From Halichondria panicea (taxonomy: Eukaryota > Porifera > Demospongiae > Suberitida > Halichondriidae): 64,000 bases of DNA. The position numbers and the translations under genes were made by a program. Position 1 is the stretch's first letter. Every line of letters begins with the position of its first letter. Positions 11,829 to 22,400 of this stretch are shown piece by piece. The DNA lies in assembly GCF_963675165.1 (NCBI RefSeq), contig NC_087379.1, positions 6,279,839 through 6,343,838 on the forward strand, written 5' to 3'. The notes below the pieces were generated by a model, which was not told the DNA's origin, ran no database searches, and saw only the letters and a program-made list of their open reading frames with translations.

Positions 11829-13030
11829 AGTGCTGTAGTTGAAGCTTATGGTTACGGTGGCCCTGAGTGCTACCAATATTACAGTTCATTTAGCTACAGC
11901 CTTTCAAAGTTGGTAGTTCTGTGTCACACAGAGTCTACCCTTAAATAAACAACTGCGCTTCACTCCCAATTAATTCACGGTAGCATTATTAATTCTATTA
12001 CGTAGTCTATAGTGCTTTTGTACCACTGCCTCCTCCTACATGTATTAACCTCTGTACCCACTTTTTGCTCCTATTAACTTTCTCAAGAAAGCTTGTTTGT
12101 GCTCTGAAACAGTTTCAAAATGCTAGGTACATTGCATTGTAGCTATCAACTTCAATTTCAACTCACTATAATTATGTACTATCATGGTACATTGCACATC
12201 GGGGAGGGGGCGATGTTCTGTAAAGTTAGGTCGACATTACCACTAAGCTATAATAAGCTATTTTCTGTCCTTCCCTATAAAAACAATATTTTGATGCATA
12301 CAGGGAAGGACAGAAAATATCAAATATTGTTTAACCCTTTAACCGAATAAAATGGTGCAACATGTGTTGCCATAACAACCATGGTTATTACGCTCACCCG
12401 TTTTTATCATTTTAAATGCTCGGCCAGCGGTGAGATAAAATCCAAAAATTGATTTTTTATGGATCAGCCTATCATATGGTATAAAGGCTTGACTAAGCTT
12501 GATTTTCACATCATATGAATGTAACAATGTTAAGATATATCAATTTGAAGTACAATACGTACATGTATTACTATATCGGTGAACGATCTACGAAACAAGC
12601 TCACATAAAGACTGTTCATTACTGCTAATTCTATTTTAGCTATACTATACTCACTACTGATATTCTAGCTATACTATACTACTTGCCAGAGTCACACAGT
12701 GAGCCCTCTCCTGGTCTTTCACCGTCCTGGTCCATAGCGCTAGCGTCTAGGTCCATGTCATGCATGTCCTCAGGAGAGCAGTGCAGGATTGGCTATTTAT
12801 ACTATTTATACTTAGGATGTTATACACATAGAGGTTTTACATGGTTCTATACACATTATACACATGTTATATTGCATAGAGTGATGTATAAAGTCACAAA
12901 TTACCACCATAATCTAGTATAATAATTATGACTCAGTTTCTTGTGTATTGTCTACTATTTCAGTATGATGTCATTGTTTTGATAGTCAGCATTCATAAAT
13001 ACCAGTATAATGTGCATAACATGCATAATT

Positions 13031-13428
13031 ACCGTATATCTTCTAATTTATCGGACACTTCTAATTACCCCGGACACTCTTTTGGGCAATTTTCGTTGTT
13101 CTAATACAACGGACACTCCAGTGCTTTAATATTACATTTGTTCTAAATATCCGGACAATACTTTGAAAAGTAGAGTTTACATTCACAGACGGCAAGTAAG
13201 ACTTAGAGTGCTGCAGTTAGATAGCTTTGAGTAGCTAGTTTTAGATAGCTAGTGCAACTATTCAGTCGCACACTGTTCTATTAAACTTAGCTAACTCGCA
13301 TGCAGCTGCTTGCTTGTTCTAATTATTCCGGACACTTCGCATGCTCTATAAAAATCTGTTCCAATTATACCCGGACAATTTCCAAAATAATAATTTTTTA
13401 CTGTCCGATAAATTAGAAGATATACGGT
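13031..13428. mobile_element. Nested inverted-repeat element (MITE-like), about 400 bp
   Basis: ACCGTATATCTTCTAATTTA at 13031 is matched by the reverse complement TAAATTAGAAGATATACGGT ending near 13428. The interior repeats the motif TTCTAATTATNCCGGACA several times on one strand. It has no coding capacity and sits inside the piggyBac-type element. Confidence 0.75.
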
Positions 13429-13430
13429 AT

Positions 13431-13618
13431 ACCACGTTATACACATGTTATACACAGTGTTATACACATGTTAGACATTATACAGTATAAAGTCAACGTG
13501 TATAATGTCACACTTCCGCACATTGTACCACGTTATACACATGTTATACACAGTGTTATACACATGTTAGACATTATACAGTATAAAGTCAATGTGTATA
13601 ATGTCATACTTACGCACA
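13431..13618. repeat. Two tandem copies of a 96-bp unit
   Basis: ACCACGTTATACACATGTTA begins at 13431 and again at 13527. Each copy continues through TTAGACATTATACAGTATAA with few differences. It is composed of short ATACAC/ATGTTA words and lies inside the piggyBac-type element. Confidence 0.85.
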
Positions 13619-13654
13619 ACTGTGCCAGTGTATATAATGTGCATATAACACCTA

Positions 13655-14085
13655 TATTAATCCCTTACCCTAACTCTAACCCCTTTACCCTAACCCTTTA
13701 CCCTAACCTTATACCCACCTAACCCCTAACACTAACCTTTACCCTAACCCTAACCCCTTTACCCTATACTAGCTCTAACCCCTTTACCCTAACTCTAACC
13801 CGTTACCCTAACTCTAACCCCTTTACCCTAACTCTAACCCCTTTACCCTAACTCAAACCCCTTTACCCTAACTCTAACCCTTTACCCTAGCTCTAACCCC
13901 TTTACCCTAACTCTAACCCCTTTACCCTAACTCTAATCTCTTACCCTAACCCTTTACCCTTACCCTGACCCCCTAGTCTGTTACCCTAACCCTAACCTTA
14001 TTCCCTATAACCCTATCCCTAACCCTTTACCCCTTATGCTAACTAACCCTTACCCATACCGTTACCTAACCTCTTATATACCCTT
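13655..14085. repeat. Telomere-like CCCTAA array, degenerate
   Basis: Roughly 430 bases are built of CCCTAA words mixed with a longer unit, CCCTTTACCCTAACTCTAAC, of about 18-20 bases. CCCTAA is the complement of the animal telomere repeat TTAGGG. Flanking sequence on both sides belongs to the transposon, so this is an interstitial array, not a chromosome end. Confidence 0.8.
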
Positions 14086-14194
14086 ATAACCGCCCATAAT
14101 CCCGACATTATGCACATTATATGCATAATATACATACACAATTAAGTGTACCTGTAGCCAAACTCTATATCCGTAACACCAACACGTCCCAACT

Positions 14195-14520
14195 TGGATC
14201 TCACAAATTTGACATTATGCATATTATGCACAATTAAAATAATTATTTGACATTATGCACATTATACAGCTCAATTATACATCAAATATAAAATTTGACG
14301 TTATGCATATTATGCATAATATACACCACTTACTAAAATGTGACATTATGCACAATATGCATAACAATTATACATCAAGTATAAAATGCATAATGTCATA
14401 ATTATTACATCACTTGTATGAATGTGACATTATGCACATTATACATTTTTATATCAACATTATATGTTACATGTATAATGTGGGGATGTTATGCAATTAT
14501 ACATATAATGTCATGCTAAT
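14195..14520. repeat. AT-rich palindromic satellite (GACATTATGCACATTAT words)
   Basis: The word GACATTATGCA(C/T)ATTATGCA recurs about every 50-70 bases, separated by ATACATCAAATATAAAAT spacers, up to the coding fragment of the piggyBac-type element. Repeats are imperfect and partly self-complementary. Confidence 0.65.
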
Positions 14521-14730
14521 GTCAGTATAACATGCATAAATAACCAATCCTGCACACTTATGGTCCTCAGTCCCAGACAGTTCATCAGCGTCTGGCATAA
14601 AGCTGGTAGCCTTTGGGAGGTATCCTACTATCCCCTCTCCTTCATAGGCACTGTCATCACCAGAGGAGACATCGCCATTGCTGTCCTCAAGCTGTTCAAG
14701 CACATCGGCACAAGTAAACAACCTAGCCAT
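14497..14730 (-). pseudogene. Fragment of an acidic N-terminal region, possibly piggyBac transposase
   Basis: From an ATG at 14730 the minus strand reads MARLFTCADVLEQLEDSNG followed by an acidic run (SSGDDSAYEGEGIVGYLP). The frame then runs into satellite sequence. A related diverged acidic stretch lies at about 12664-12790 on the same strand (CSPEDMHDMDLDASAM). Acidic, low-complexity N-termini are usual in piggyBac transposases, and the TTAA-flanked ends support this, but no DDD catalytic core is present. Assignment is by context only. Confidence 0.4.
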
Positions 14731-15146
14731 AGCTATAAACTTCGTGCGGTAAGATGCTAATGAAATTTTAACATAGCAACGTGGCTTGGAAATTTCTAGA
14801 CTAAATTGCACGTGATTCTACAGCTCTTCCTGTATACAGGGATGTGCGTAGTTCGAGCTACTTCCTAAGTATCGCAGAATTATACAAAAAACTACTATGG
14901 CCACGATCGTGGCCCGTGGCGGTTAAAGGGTTAAAGAAAGAAAAAAATATAATTTATATATTATTATATTTGAAACAATGTGCTTGATAACTCATGCATG
15001 TAGTTAGTGGTTTAACTGTGTGTGTTTATACTGACTAGCGATTGCAACAGTATAATTGTAAGGAACTGCTCATTTCTATATTTTACATTTGTACAGTGCA
15101 TGTACATTGATATCAAAGGGTGATATTGAAAGCACGTTGGCATGTA

Positions 15147-15270
15147 TAGCGGGAAATTTTGGTGGGGTGCAAAATTTCACGGATAGAGCAGTTAACGCTG
15201 GGAGAAACTCCCATGCACGCACCGGTATTTCACATGCAAAGCTATTGGTGGGTATGTTTCCTGGCATTGA
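15147..15270. repeat. Dispersed repeat insertion (also at 59650)
   Basis: Unit 1 reads continuously GGCATGTACAATGTCTGTGC near 6901. Here the same sequence is split by about 120 bases containing CACGCACCGGTATTTCACAT and GCAAAGCTATTGGTGGGT. The same block recurs downstream of TMEM222 near 59658-59720, so it is a mobile repeat. Confidence 0.65.
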
Positions 15271-15682
15271 ATATCTGTGCTATGATCCAGTTAAAAATAA
15301 TGTGCTAAGCCAATAATAATTTATGTCCTACACTATTTTTGTGCTGTTTAGTTTTTTGGGTGACCATGCAACGGTACAATTGAACGTACATGACTGTGTT
15401 CGGAATAGTTCATCGTGAAACAACGGAGAAAACTGAAAAGCACCTCAGAATGTCAATCTACGTATGATGCTTGCACTTGACTGTGGTTAGGTCAATGTGA
15501 ATTTAGGCACACTCGAGTTTGTGGTTGTCTTCAAAATACATGTGAACGTAGATAAACGTTTATAATTAATTATGATGTGTAAACACTATGGCTGCTAAAT
15601 CTATGAATATTGTTGCATGCTCATATTTGACATAATTATGGTGAACCCCACCCATTCTGTTCTGAATGTCCTCAATAAGTCC

Positions 15683-16552
15683 ATAGATACACAAAAGAAA
15701 GGGATAGGCAACACCCAGCACTTCTGTTGGATGAGGCGAGTTGCTAAAAAGGGGCGTGTAATGAGCAAAAAAGGGGTGTGTGCACTCAAAATGTCAGTAA
15801 AGATATTAATTAATAATTTGTAGTATTATAGCAAACTGTGCTCTTGAGGAGACACCAGATACACTTAGACATAGGCTATTAATCTTTTAGAGCTACTATA
15901 TGCAAAGTGATGAGAAAGTGAGCTCCAAAGGGGGTGTCAGTACACTCTACAAACCATAACAGGTCTGTTCCCAAGTCCTTCAAATGCCATCTCTTCGATC
16001 ACACAATACAGATAAAGATACTTGTGTTCCACTTTCTAATACCTAAACTGTGTCTTAGAGCACTTCAAACTAGATTACCATGTACAGTAAGAGCAGGAGA
16101 GGTACGCAAACTTTCTGGACTTCGGACAAACGTTTCATGGTGCTGCTACTACTTCACTGCATTGAGAGCTGGAAAATATGCTTTGTTCCATGCAGTTATA
16201 AACACACTTTAATTCTGTGAAACGTACATGTTATAAAATTATTTCATATTGGAGATATAGGTACATAAACTGACAAATCGGTGTTTTTTCACACAAATCA
16301 AGCTGAATAAAAGAAAGCTCGGCACTAACATAGCAACTGTAGCTATCAGTAGTGCTGGGTGTATGTGTGCATGATGCCTGATTGCTTTGAATTTCTCTTT
16401 TAGGCCCCCTACGAGAAAAATAAGCAGATATAGGGATCATTGTGTACTTTCTTGAGCACAACTCGCCTCCAAACCGGAGGGTGTGACGTCACACACTGCA
16501 TTTACCTAGCATCACGTGGGGCGTTGCCTTACTTTCGTGTATCTATGATCAG
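15683..16552. mobile_element. TIR element of about 870 bp with approximate empty site in the sister unit
   Basis: Terminal inverted repeats CATAGATACACAAAAGAAAG at the left and a reverse-complement version (ACTTTCGTGTATCTATG) at the right enclose about 870 bases. In unit 2 the flanking sequences are adjacent near 7590-7600 (TTCTTCAAACTGTCAACAAA), giving an approximate empty site. A 92-codon frame inside (15934-16212) is not recognised. A similar terminus, AGATACAAAAGAAAGGGGAT, bounds the element at 45588, so both may belong to one family. Confidence 0.7.
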
Positions 16553-16778
16553 TCAACAAAGAATTGTGAGTTAATCCCTCGAATGTGCATGACCTGTACC
16601 CTATATATGTATATGCTAACAGACTTTGTATTAGTTCTATATTGACTTTGTTGTAATATGTATTTGTACATAGTCATAGTCTAATATAGATCTAGAATCA
16701 CAATAATGTTTGCCCCATGTTCCCTCACAGATATCGCCCAGTAACAAACCTTACAGCATTCGATAAATTCCCAAAGCC

Positions 16779-18998
16779 ATGGCCGAGAGAGTGACGACAA
16801 AAGAAGCTCTCAAGAAACTCGATGCTCAACTTGAATGCTCCCTTTGTCTCGACACTTTCAAGCAACCGAAACTCTTGCCTTGTTTTCACGTATTTTGCAA
16901 GTCCCCATGTCTGGAGAAACTAGTGACCAAGGATGGATGCTCCCTCACTTGTCCCACCTGTCGACACATCGTCCCACTATCGGAGAGGGGAGTGGCTGGA
17001 CTGCAATCAGACTTTCACATCGACCACTTGTTTGAGATACAAGATGCTTTCAACAAAGCTGAAGACGACAATGATACAAACTGTGGCAGCTGTGAGGATG
17101 GCAAAGCCACTGGGTACTGTAACGATTGTGGGGACTTTTTATGTGACGAATGTCAAACTGCTCACAAGAGACTCAAATACACAAGGAATCATAAACTAAT
17201 TTCGCTGGATGAACTCAAAGCTCAAGTGACTAGCCTGGTTCCCCCCAAGAAAGCCGTCCCCCATTGCTCCAAACATTCGGAGAATGCCCTCAAGATATAC
17301 TGTGATACTTGCTCCACTCTCATTTGCATGGACTGCACCATTCGTCTCCACAAAGACCACAACTACGACCTGGTGGCTGATGTGCTGACCAAGCACAAAG
17401 AAGAACTTCTCTCCAGTCTCAATCCAGTCAAAGAGAAGCTAGACAGTGTACAACGAGCTCTGAAGGACTTTGACACAAGAGCCAAGGCAATCCACAATCA
17501 GAGGGCCGCGATTGAAGCCAACATCCACAAGGAGATTGACGAACAACATCGATTGTTAGATCAACGAAGGGCAGTGCTTGTAGGAAAGCTAGAGATGCTG
17601 ACTCAGCAGAAACTGAAGGATCTGGCGGCACAAAGGGACCAAGTGGAGATCACTCAGGTGAAACTGACCAGCTGTCTGGAGTACGCTGAGGGGGGTCTCA
17701 AAACAGGCACAAACGGTGAAGTACTCGAAATGAAAACTTCCGTTCTCAAGAGAGTCAAACAAATTTCTACTGAATTCGATCGAAACACAATTCAGCCAGA
17801 AACAAAGGCTGACATAGAAATGATCACAAAAGGAAAAGAACCTCTCCAACAAGCTTGCCGAGATTTCCTAGAGATTGATCACAGTGGATCATTCAGCTTA
17901 GAGAATAACCACATAACAGGAGATGGTCTGAAAGGTGCTACAACTGGAGAAACAAAAACTGTATCCTTTCAAGCAAAAACCAGAAATGTCAAACGCAAAC
18001 TCGACCTCAAAGCTGAACTCGTGCGTTTGGAGAGCAAAGATATATTGAAATGTGAAGTGATCGATCAACAACACGGCCAACACAAGATCAACTATCGCCC
18101 AATGAAACGAGGAAAGCATGAACTACACATCACAGTCAATGAGGACGCAGTACGAGGCAGTCCATTCCCAATAGCTGTAGCCCCATCACCACAGAGCTTC
18201 GTCAAGCCTTCCCGAGTTGTACGAGGTGTGAACAGCCCACGAGGCACTGTCTACAACAGTAAGGGACAGTTGGTTGTTGTTGAAAGTGGTGGAGCTACTG
18301 TCTCTGTATTGACACCAGAGGGTGAGAAGATACGAACGTTTGGGCAGCTGAATAATGCATTTGGAGTGACTGTGGACAAAGACGACCAAATTTATGTAGT
18401 GGAGTATGCCAATCATCGTGTGAATAAGTTCTCGTTCGACGGAGAGTTTGTGGCAGCCGTTGGTAGTTCAGGCAGTGGTAACCTTCAGTTTAGTAACCCA
18501 TTTGGTATCTGTTATAACAGAAAAGACAACAACCTGTATGTTCCTGATCAGTGTAACCACAGAATACAAGTGCTCTCTACTGAACTGAAGTTCGTACGAT
18601 GTTTCGGCACACCTGGCAATGGGAACGGACATTTAAAGCAACCACTGTATGCTACATTTGATAGTGCCAACAACCTCTATGTGACTGAGTTTGCTAACAA
18701 TCGAGTACAAGTCTTCACTGCCGAAGGTCAATTCCTGAGAACCTTCTCACAAAAAGCCAATGGTCAGAAGTTGAGCTCACCCTATGCCATAGCCATCGAC
18801 AGCAGTGACACAGTCTACGTCAGTGAGAATGGACCGAATCATGTGAGTGTGTTCACATCTCAGGGAGCCTACATCACCACGTTTGGTGGGTTAGGAACGA
18901 AAGAGGGACAGTTTAATGGCATTTATGGATTCGCTATTGATTGCAATGACTCTATTGCTGTATCTGATATGAACAACGGGCGACTGCAGATATTTTAG
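16779..18998 (+). CDS. TRIM-NHL protein, copy 3
   Basis: Intronless 739-aa frame with the same start context (AAAGCCATGG) and architecture as copy 1: C3HC4 RING at residues 20-61, two B-boxes (CGSCEDGKATGYC and HCSKHSENALKIYCDTC), coiled coil, filamin domain ending SPFPIAVAPSP and NHL repeats. All RING ligands are present, so it should be a competent E3 ligase module. Differences from the sister copies cluster in the NHL blades (for example VVEYANHRVNKFSFDG) and in the linker around residues 380-400 (SFQAKTRNVKRKLDL), while RING and coiled coil are almost unchanged. It lies just downstream of a transposon inserted in its 5' spacer. The orthologue name is uncertain. Confidence 0.93.
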   Translation: MAERVTTKEALKKLDAQLECSLCLDTFKQPKLLPCFHVFCKSPCLEKLVTKDGCSLTCPTCRHIVPLSERGVAGLQSDFHIDHLFEIQDAFNKAEDDNDTNCGSCEDGKATGYCNDCGDFLCDECQTAHKRLKYTRNHKLISLDELKAQVTSLVPPKKAVPHCSKHSENALKIYCDTCSTLICMDCTIRLHKDHNYDLVADVLTKHKEELLSSLNPVKEKLDSVQRALKDFDTRAKAIHNQRAAIEANIHKEIDEQHRLLDQRRAVLVGKLEMLTQQKLKDLAAQRDQVEITQVKLTSCLEYAEGGLKTGTNGEVLEMKTSVLKRVKQISTEFDRNTIQPETKADIEMITKGKEPLQQACRDFLEIDHSGSFSLENNHITGDGLKGATTGETKTVSFQAKTRNVKRKLDLKAELVRLESKDILKCEVIDQQHGQHKINYRPMKRGKHELHITVNEDAVRGSPFPIAVAPSPQSFVKPSRVVRGVNSPRGTVYNSKGQLVVVESGGATVSVLTPEGEKIRTFGQLNNAFGVTVDKDDQIYVVEYANHRVNKFSFDGEFVAAVGSSGSGNLQFSNPFGICYNRKDNNLYVPDQCNHRIQVLSTELKFVRCFGTPGNGNGHLKQPLYATFDSANNLYVTEFANNRVQVFTAEGQFLRTFSQKANGQKLSSPYAIAIDSSDTVYVSENGPNHVSVFTSQGAYITTFGGLGTKEGQFNGIYGFAIDCNDSIAVSDMNNGRLQIF

Positions 18999-19330
18999 AT
19001 ACTGCAGTCAAGCCAAGAACTTAAAGTGACTGTGTTTGTGGACTGTGTTTGTAGGTTTAATAGCGTTAATAATGTTTAGCTGCGTTGTAATTAATTTGTG
19101 TTCTATTTTGAAGTATGTATATAAATGTTACAAAGTTTATTGCTATGTTTGTAGCCATGTTCCTATGTTCCTATCGAACTTGGACCATGTTTGTAGCTTG
19201 AATAAGTGCACTTGCAGCGTATTTTGAAATCCAATTTTGTTCTCGTTATCAGCTGTATGATTTTTTGTGAATGTTTCAGCACAATCACGATTATTTCATT
19301 CAAACTTTACTTGTTTTTTAACTCGAATGC

Positions 19331-19376
19331 AGCTCTGTGGTACATGTAACTTGAGGCTGAGTGGCGTATTGCACCC
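19331..19376 (+). pseudogene. OPA1-like stalk exon remnant, unit 3
   Basis: GCAGCTCTGTGGTACATGTA followed by AGGCTGAGTGGCGTATTGCA matches the beginning of the stalk exon at 4381, again about 330 bases after a TRIM stop codon. Only the first part is recognisable. Confidence 0.6.
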
Positions 19377-19429
19377 TAAGGGGGGGGAGTACAGGCACAT
19401 AAGTAGGTACAAAATTTGTGGTGTTTAGT

Positions 19430-19775
19430 TAGTCGGGCGCCGCCGCCCTCTACCGTTGCCCAGAAGGAGGTCGGGAATCAAGCCTATCCACAGTTTTGTT
19501 CTGTTGTTGGAATTCCAACAATTCCACCAGCTCCAATCAGATTGCAGTATCTCAAGGGGATTGATCACACCCACTCAACTGTACCACGTGTGAATTTTGC
19601 ATTGACTGAGAGGCGAGGCCAACACCCACTTTAATAAATGATATTCATCGCTATTGGTTAGCACCCACACAGAATGAATGATATTCATGATACTATTGCG
19701 TAAAACAGGCCAGAACAAAACTGTGGATAGGCTTGATTCCCGACCTCCTTCAAGGAGGGCGGCGACGCTCGACTA
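19430..19775. mobile_element. Fold-back element with 9-bp target duplication
   Basis: The element begins TAGTCGGGCGCCGCCGCCCT and ends with a near reverse complement. Long arms include GGTCGGGAATCAAGCCTATC and its complement, and the inner arms meet around a 160-base core. The direct repeat GTGTTTAGT stands immediately before (19421-19429) and after (19776-19784), consistent with a 9-bp target-site duplication. There is no coding capacity. Confidence 0.8.
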
Positions 19776-19800
19776 GTGTTTAGTAACGAGAATGTGCGTA

Positions 19801-20035
19801 ATACCGCATAGCGCGAAATTTTCAAGGCACTTATATTTCATGGACTGGCCTCTAAAAGCATTTCGTTGCACAATGTTTGCAGAATGACTGCATGCTTACC
19901 GGAAGCCACGCCTTTAAATCTTTGCACGTTATAGCAGATAATTCAAATTAAGGAACAATTTCCGTGGACTTAATAATTTATTTTCACGAAATCCACGAAA
20001 ATTAAGCCCCTCGAAAATTTCACACTATACGGTAT
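19801..20035. mobile_element. MITE-like inverted repeat with ATACCG ends
   Basis: ATACCGCATAGCGCGAAATT at the left matches the reverse complement of the right end, AATTTCACACTATACGGTAT. The interior has GTGGACTTAATAATTTATTT and a complementary relation to CCACGAAAATTAAG. A similar terminus (TACCGTA..AAGTTATTTTCGAGG) bounds the element at 50584. Confidence 0.65.
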
Positions 20036-20204
20036 CTAAACCTTCTCTTCAATCTATTTGTACTAGTACTTTTACTGTGGTGCTGTAAAATTTGGTTGAT
20101 GGTATTGCATACGTCGATCCACGACTTGTAAATTGTCTCTAACATTCATAGCGGGTACCCGTACAAGACTCGATATAGTGATGCCATGTACTCTTCCACC
20201 CCAC

Positions 20205-20470
20205 AGGTTGTATGACCTTACCAAGGAGGGGGACCTTCGTAGCATCTGCACTGAGATTGAGTGTCCGATGGAGAGTCAAGTCAGCGTCCAATCAGGGAAG
20301 ACCATGAGATCTCAGCCTATCTCCCTCACTGTGTACGGACCCCACCTCAAGAGAATGGTCCTGGTCTACCTCCCAGAGATTGTCAGTGTGAGTGTCATGT
20401 GACTGTGTGTATCCCTACAGACTGGTATGGCCATTAACACATGAGAAGAGATAATCAAAATGTGCAGGTG
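20205..20470 (+). pseudogene. OPA1-like relic, block 3 (switch-region exons)
   Basis: The exon encoding YDLTKEGDLRSICTEIE is present near 20208, then SQPISLTVYGPHLKRMVLVY, where the G3 Asp-Leu-Pro-Gly of the family has become YLPE (LVYLPEIVS). A TGMAINT..EEIIKMC piece follows near 20420. No P-loop exon is seen before it. The G3 change and missing exons show decay. Confidence 0.7.
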
Positions 20471-20507
20471 TGTTGTGATATATAGTACATAATTCCTGTT
20501 CATTATT

Positions 20508-20632
20508 CATTACGTTTGGTGGGTCAGGAACGAAAGAGGGACAGTTTAGGAGCATTTACGGACTCTCTATTGATTGCAATGACTCTATTGTTGTGTCTGA
20601 TCAAAACAATGGGCAACTTCAGATATTCTAAT
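20508..20632 (+). pseudogene. C-terminal NHL relic of a TRIM-NHL gene
   Basis: The frame reads TFGGSGTKEGQFRSIYGLSI and on to DQNNGQLQIF followed by TAA, identical in style to the last NHL blade of the full copies. Immediately upstream is OPA1-like intron sequence (TAATTCCTGTTC), so a deletion has joined the two. Only the last 40 or so codons of the gene remain. Confidence 0.8.
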
Positions 20633-21097
20633 GAAATGATTATATTTTAATGAGATAAGAACTTTAGAGTGTCAGTTAATTTGTGTTCTAGTCTGAAATC
20701 CAACAAGCGAACCTGGGGTTTAGCTTAGTGTGAAATGGTTGTAACAGTACGTCTTTAAGTTTGGATATGTTTGAAATCTATGGTTATTAGCTGTGAATTA
20801 ATTGTCTGTTTTAGCACATGAAGTATGCGTGGAAAATTCACTGTTTACTTGATTCTCTTTATTGCACTCACACTCTGCCAGCACATGTCATTAATATGTT
20901 ACAAATGGTTCAGTGGATGCTGAGAGGAGAATAATAATTATATTTGACAGTCAGATGGACCTAGAAGGTTCCTATAGATGCCTGTATACTGTTTGAACTA
21001 TTACTGTTGTGTTTGTGTGTATCCTCAATACCTACACAGCCTTGTCTAACCTCAAAACTTTTGTCACGATTTCCAGCGCTGTTTCTCTTTTTATCAA
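20633..21097. other. TRIM 3' flank, shared with the flanks at 23570 and 28470
   Basis: No gene is seen. A block beginning TTAGCACATGAAGTATGCGT and containing CACTCTGCCAGCACATGTCA lies here, at about 23750 and at about 28615, each time downstream of an NHL terminus. It marks a second type of repeat unit in the array. Confidence 0.65.
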
Positions 21098-21292
21098 GGC
21101 TCTCGTACGATATTTGTGCTCACCAAAGTTGACCTGGTGGAGAAGGGTGCATGGAGTCAAACAAGACAGAGTGAATGTGTGACCAATCAGATTGATGCTA
21201 TAAAACTGATTACCCCTGCAGATGCTCTCAATTCTGGATGGCCAGTTGTTCTCAATGAAGGCTTTGGATACTATGCCTGGTTACTGGGAGAG
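21098..21292 (+). pseudogene. OPA1-like relic, G4 exon
   Basis: The sequence reads GSRTIFVLTKVDLVEKGAWS, then LNSGWPVVLNEGFGYYAWLLGE before a GTATGT donor. FVLTKVDL is the G4 guanine-specificity motif as found in OPA1, and the following part resembles its KALGYFAVVTG segment. Part of the segment between has diverged. Its place after an NHL relic fits a TRIM gene once lying in an intron between the YMQNPNAI exon and this one. Confidence 0.7.
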
Positions 21293-22118
21293 GTATGTAT
21301 ATGTATGTGTACTGTACTTATCATGAACTGTTACACTCTAGCAGAGCAGTTTTCTAAGTGATTTTGTTTTCATGTGTCCTAATTGTTAATGTGTATAGAA
21401 TGTATAGGGAGTCCATCAACAATCAGGCACTGCACTTTAAGAGCTAGTGCGCATGCGTTGGATATTAATATTGTACATAACCATGATAACTATAGTGAAC
21501 TGGGCTTCGACTCTTTAATAGCTGGTTCTTTATAATCATGGATTTTATATGTGAGCACGTTAGACTTTGAATCTAAGTTTAATACTCGGCAGGACCTTTA
21601 TTTTTTTATAGTGCAGTGCTCATTGCAATTCTGCATGTCGCTATATATTCAGTACACATTTTCTGAGATAGTGGCAAGCTAGCGAATTCTGGCAGGTCAA
21701 CAGGTCGGACATTCAGAAAGCACTCAATTGCAAAGACACAGCAATTAAAGAGACTGACTGCATGTGTGAACCTTCTATATGTAGTATCTTCCGTTTGCAT
21801 AATTATTATTTTAGTGATTGTCATACAAACTGTAGGGTCATCAAAATATCTCAACTATTAAGTACGCGGTATGAAGTTTTTGCACAACTACACCTACGCA
21901 TGTATATCCCTACTATGCTCTAAACGTTCATCCATGTATTGTCTCCATTGTCTCTACTCATGTGTACATGACTTGTGGGGTGCTGTAAAATAGGTTGGGT
22001 GGTATGTACATGCATATGCATATACATTCATAGCTATTAATCGACTTTAATATTAATGTACACCCGTATATAAGATAGTGACGTAACGTGGCCATATACT
22101 CTCCCACCCCATGCACAG
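21293..22118. other. Duplicated spacer, no gene
   Basis: AT-rich sequence whose blocks recur at 24420-24735 and 28735-29170 (for example GGACCTTTATTTTTTTATAG and CAATCAGGCACTGC). Short open frames here are not conserved between copies. I see nothing coding. Confidence 0.55.
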
Positions 22119-22400
22119 GTGTATGACCTCACCAAGGAGGGGGCCTTCGTAGCCTCTGCACTGAGATTAAGCGTCAGACGAGGGTCAGCGTCCAATCAGG
22201 GAAGACCGTGAGCTCTCAGCCCATCTCTCTCACCGTATACAGACCCCACTTCAAGAGAAAGGTCCTGGTTGACCTCCCAGAGATTGTCAGTGTGAGTGTC
22301 ATGTGACTGTACACTCAATCATGTTACTGTGTATAGACGGTGACCACTGATATGGTCGCTAACACAAGAGAAGATGTCATCAAAATGTGCAGGTGTGTTG
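22119..22400 (+). pseudogene. OPA1-like relic, block 4
   Basis: GTGTATGACCTCACCAAGGA begins the YDLTKEG exon; one G is missing after AGGAGGGGGCC, so the frame shifts before the TEI stretch. The G3 region reads LVDLPEIVS, with the Gly of DLPG changed to Glu. A TDMVANTREDVIKMC piece follows near 22340. Clearly decayed. Confidence 0.7.

Larger units (their letters stand above)
12335..14930. mobile_element. piggyBac-type element (non-autonomous), about 2.6 kb
   Basis: The ends are TTAA-CCCTTTAACCG at 12331 and CGGTTAAAGGG-TTAA ending 14934, that is, inverted terminal repeats flanked by TTAA duplications, the signature of the piggyBac superfamily. Inside near the right end is an acidic N-terminal-like coding fragment on the minus strand. 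The middle is filled by a nested inverted-repeat element, a telomere-like array and AT-rich satellite. No catalytic domain is visible, so it would need a transposase in trans. The flanking TRIM-spacer sequence continues on both sides. Confidence 0.75.

Noticed and set aside
13655-14085. Chromosome end (telomere)
   Set aside because: The CCCTAA-like repeat is degenerate, and transposon and TRIM-spacer sequence continue on both sides.
15934-16212. 92-codon frame inside the transposon at 15683
   Set aside because: No homology recognised and no conserved counterpart; most likely chance.
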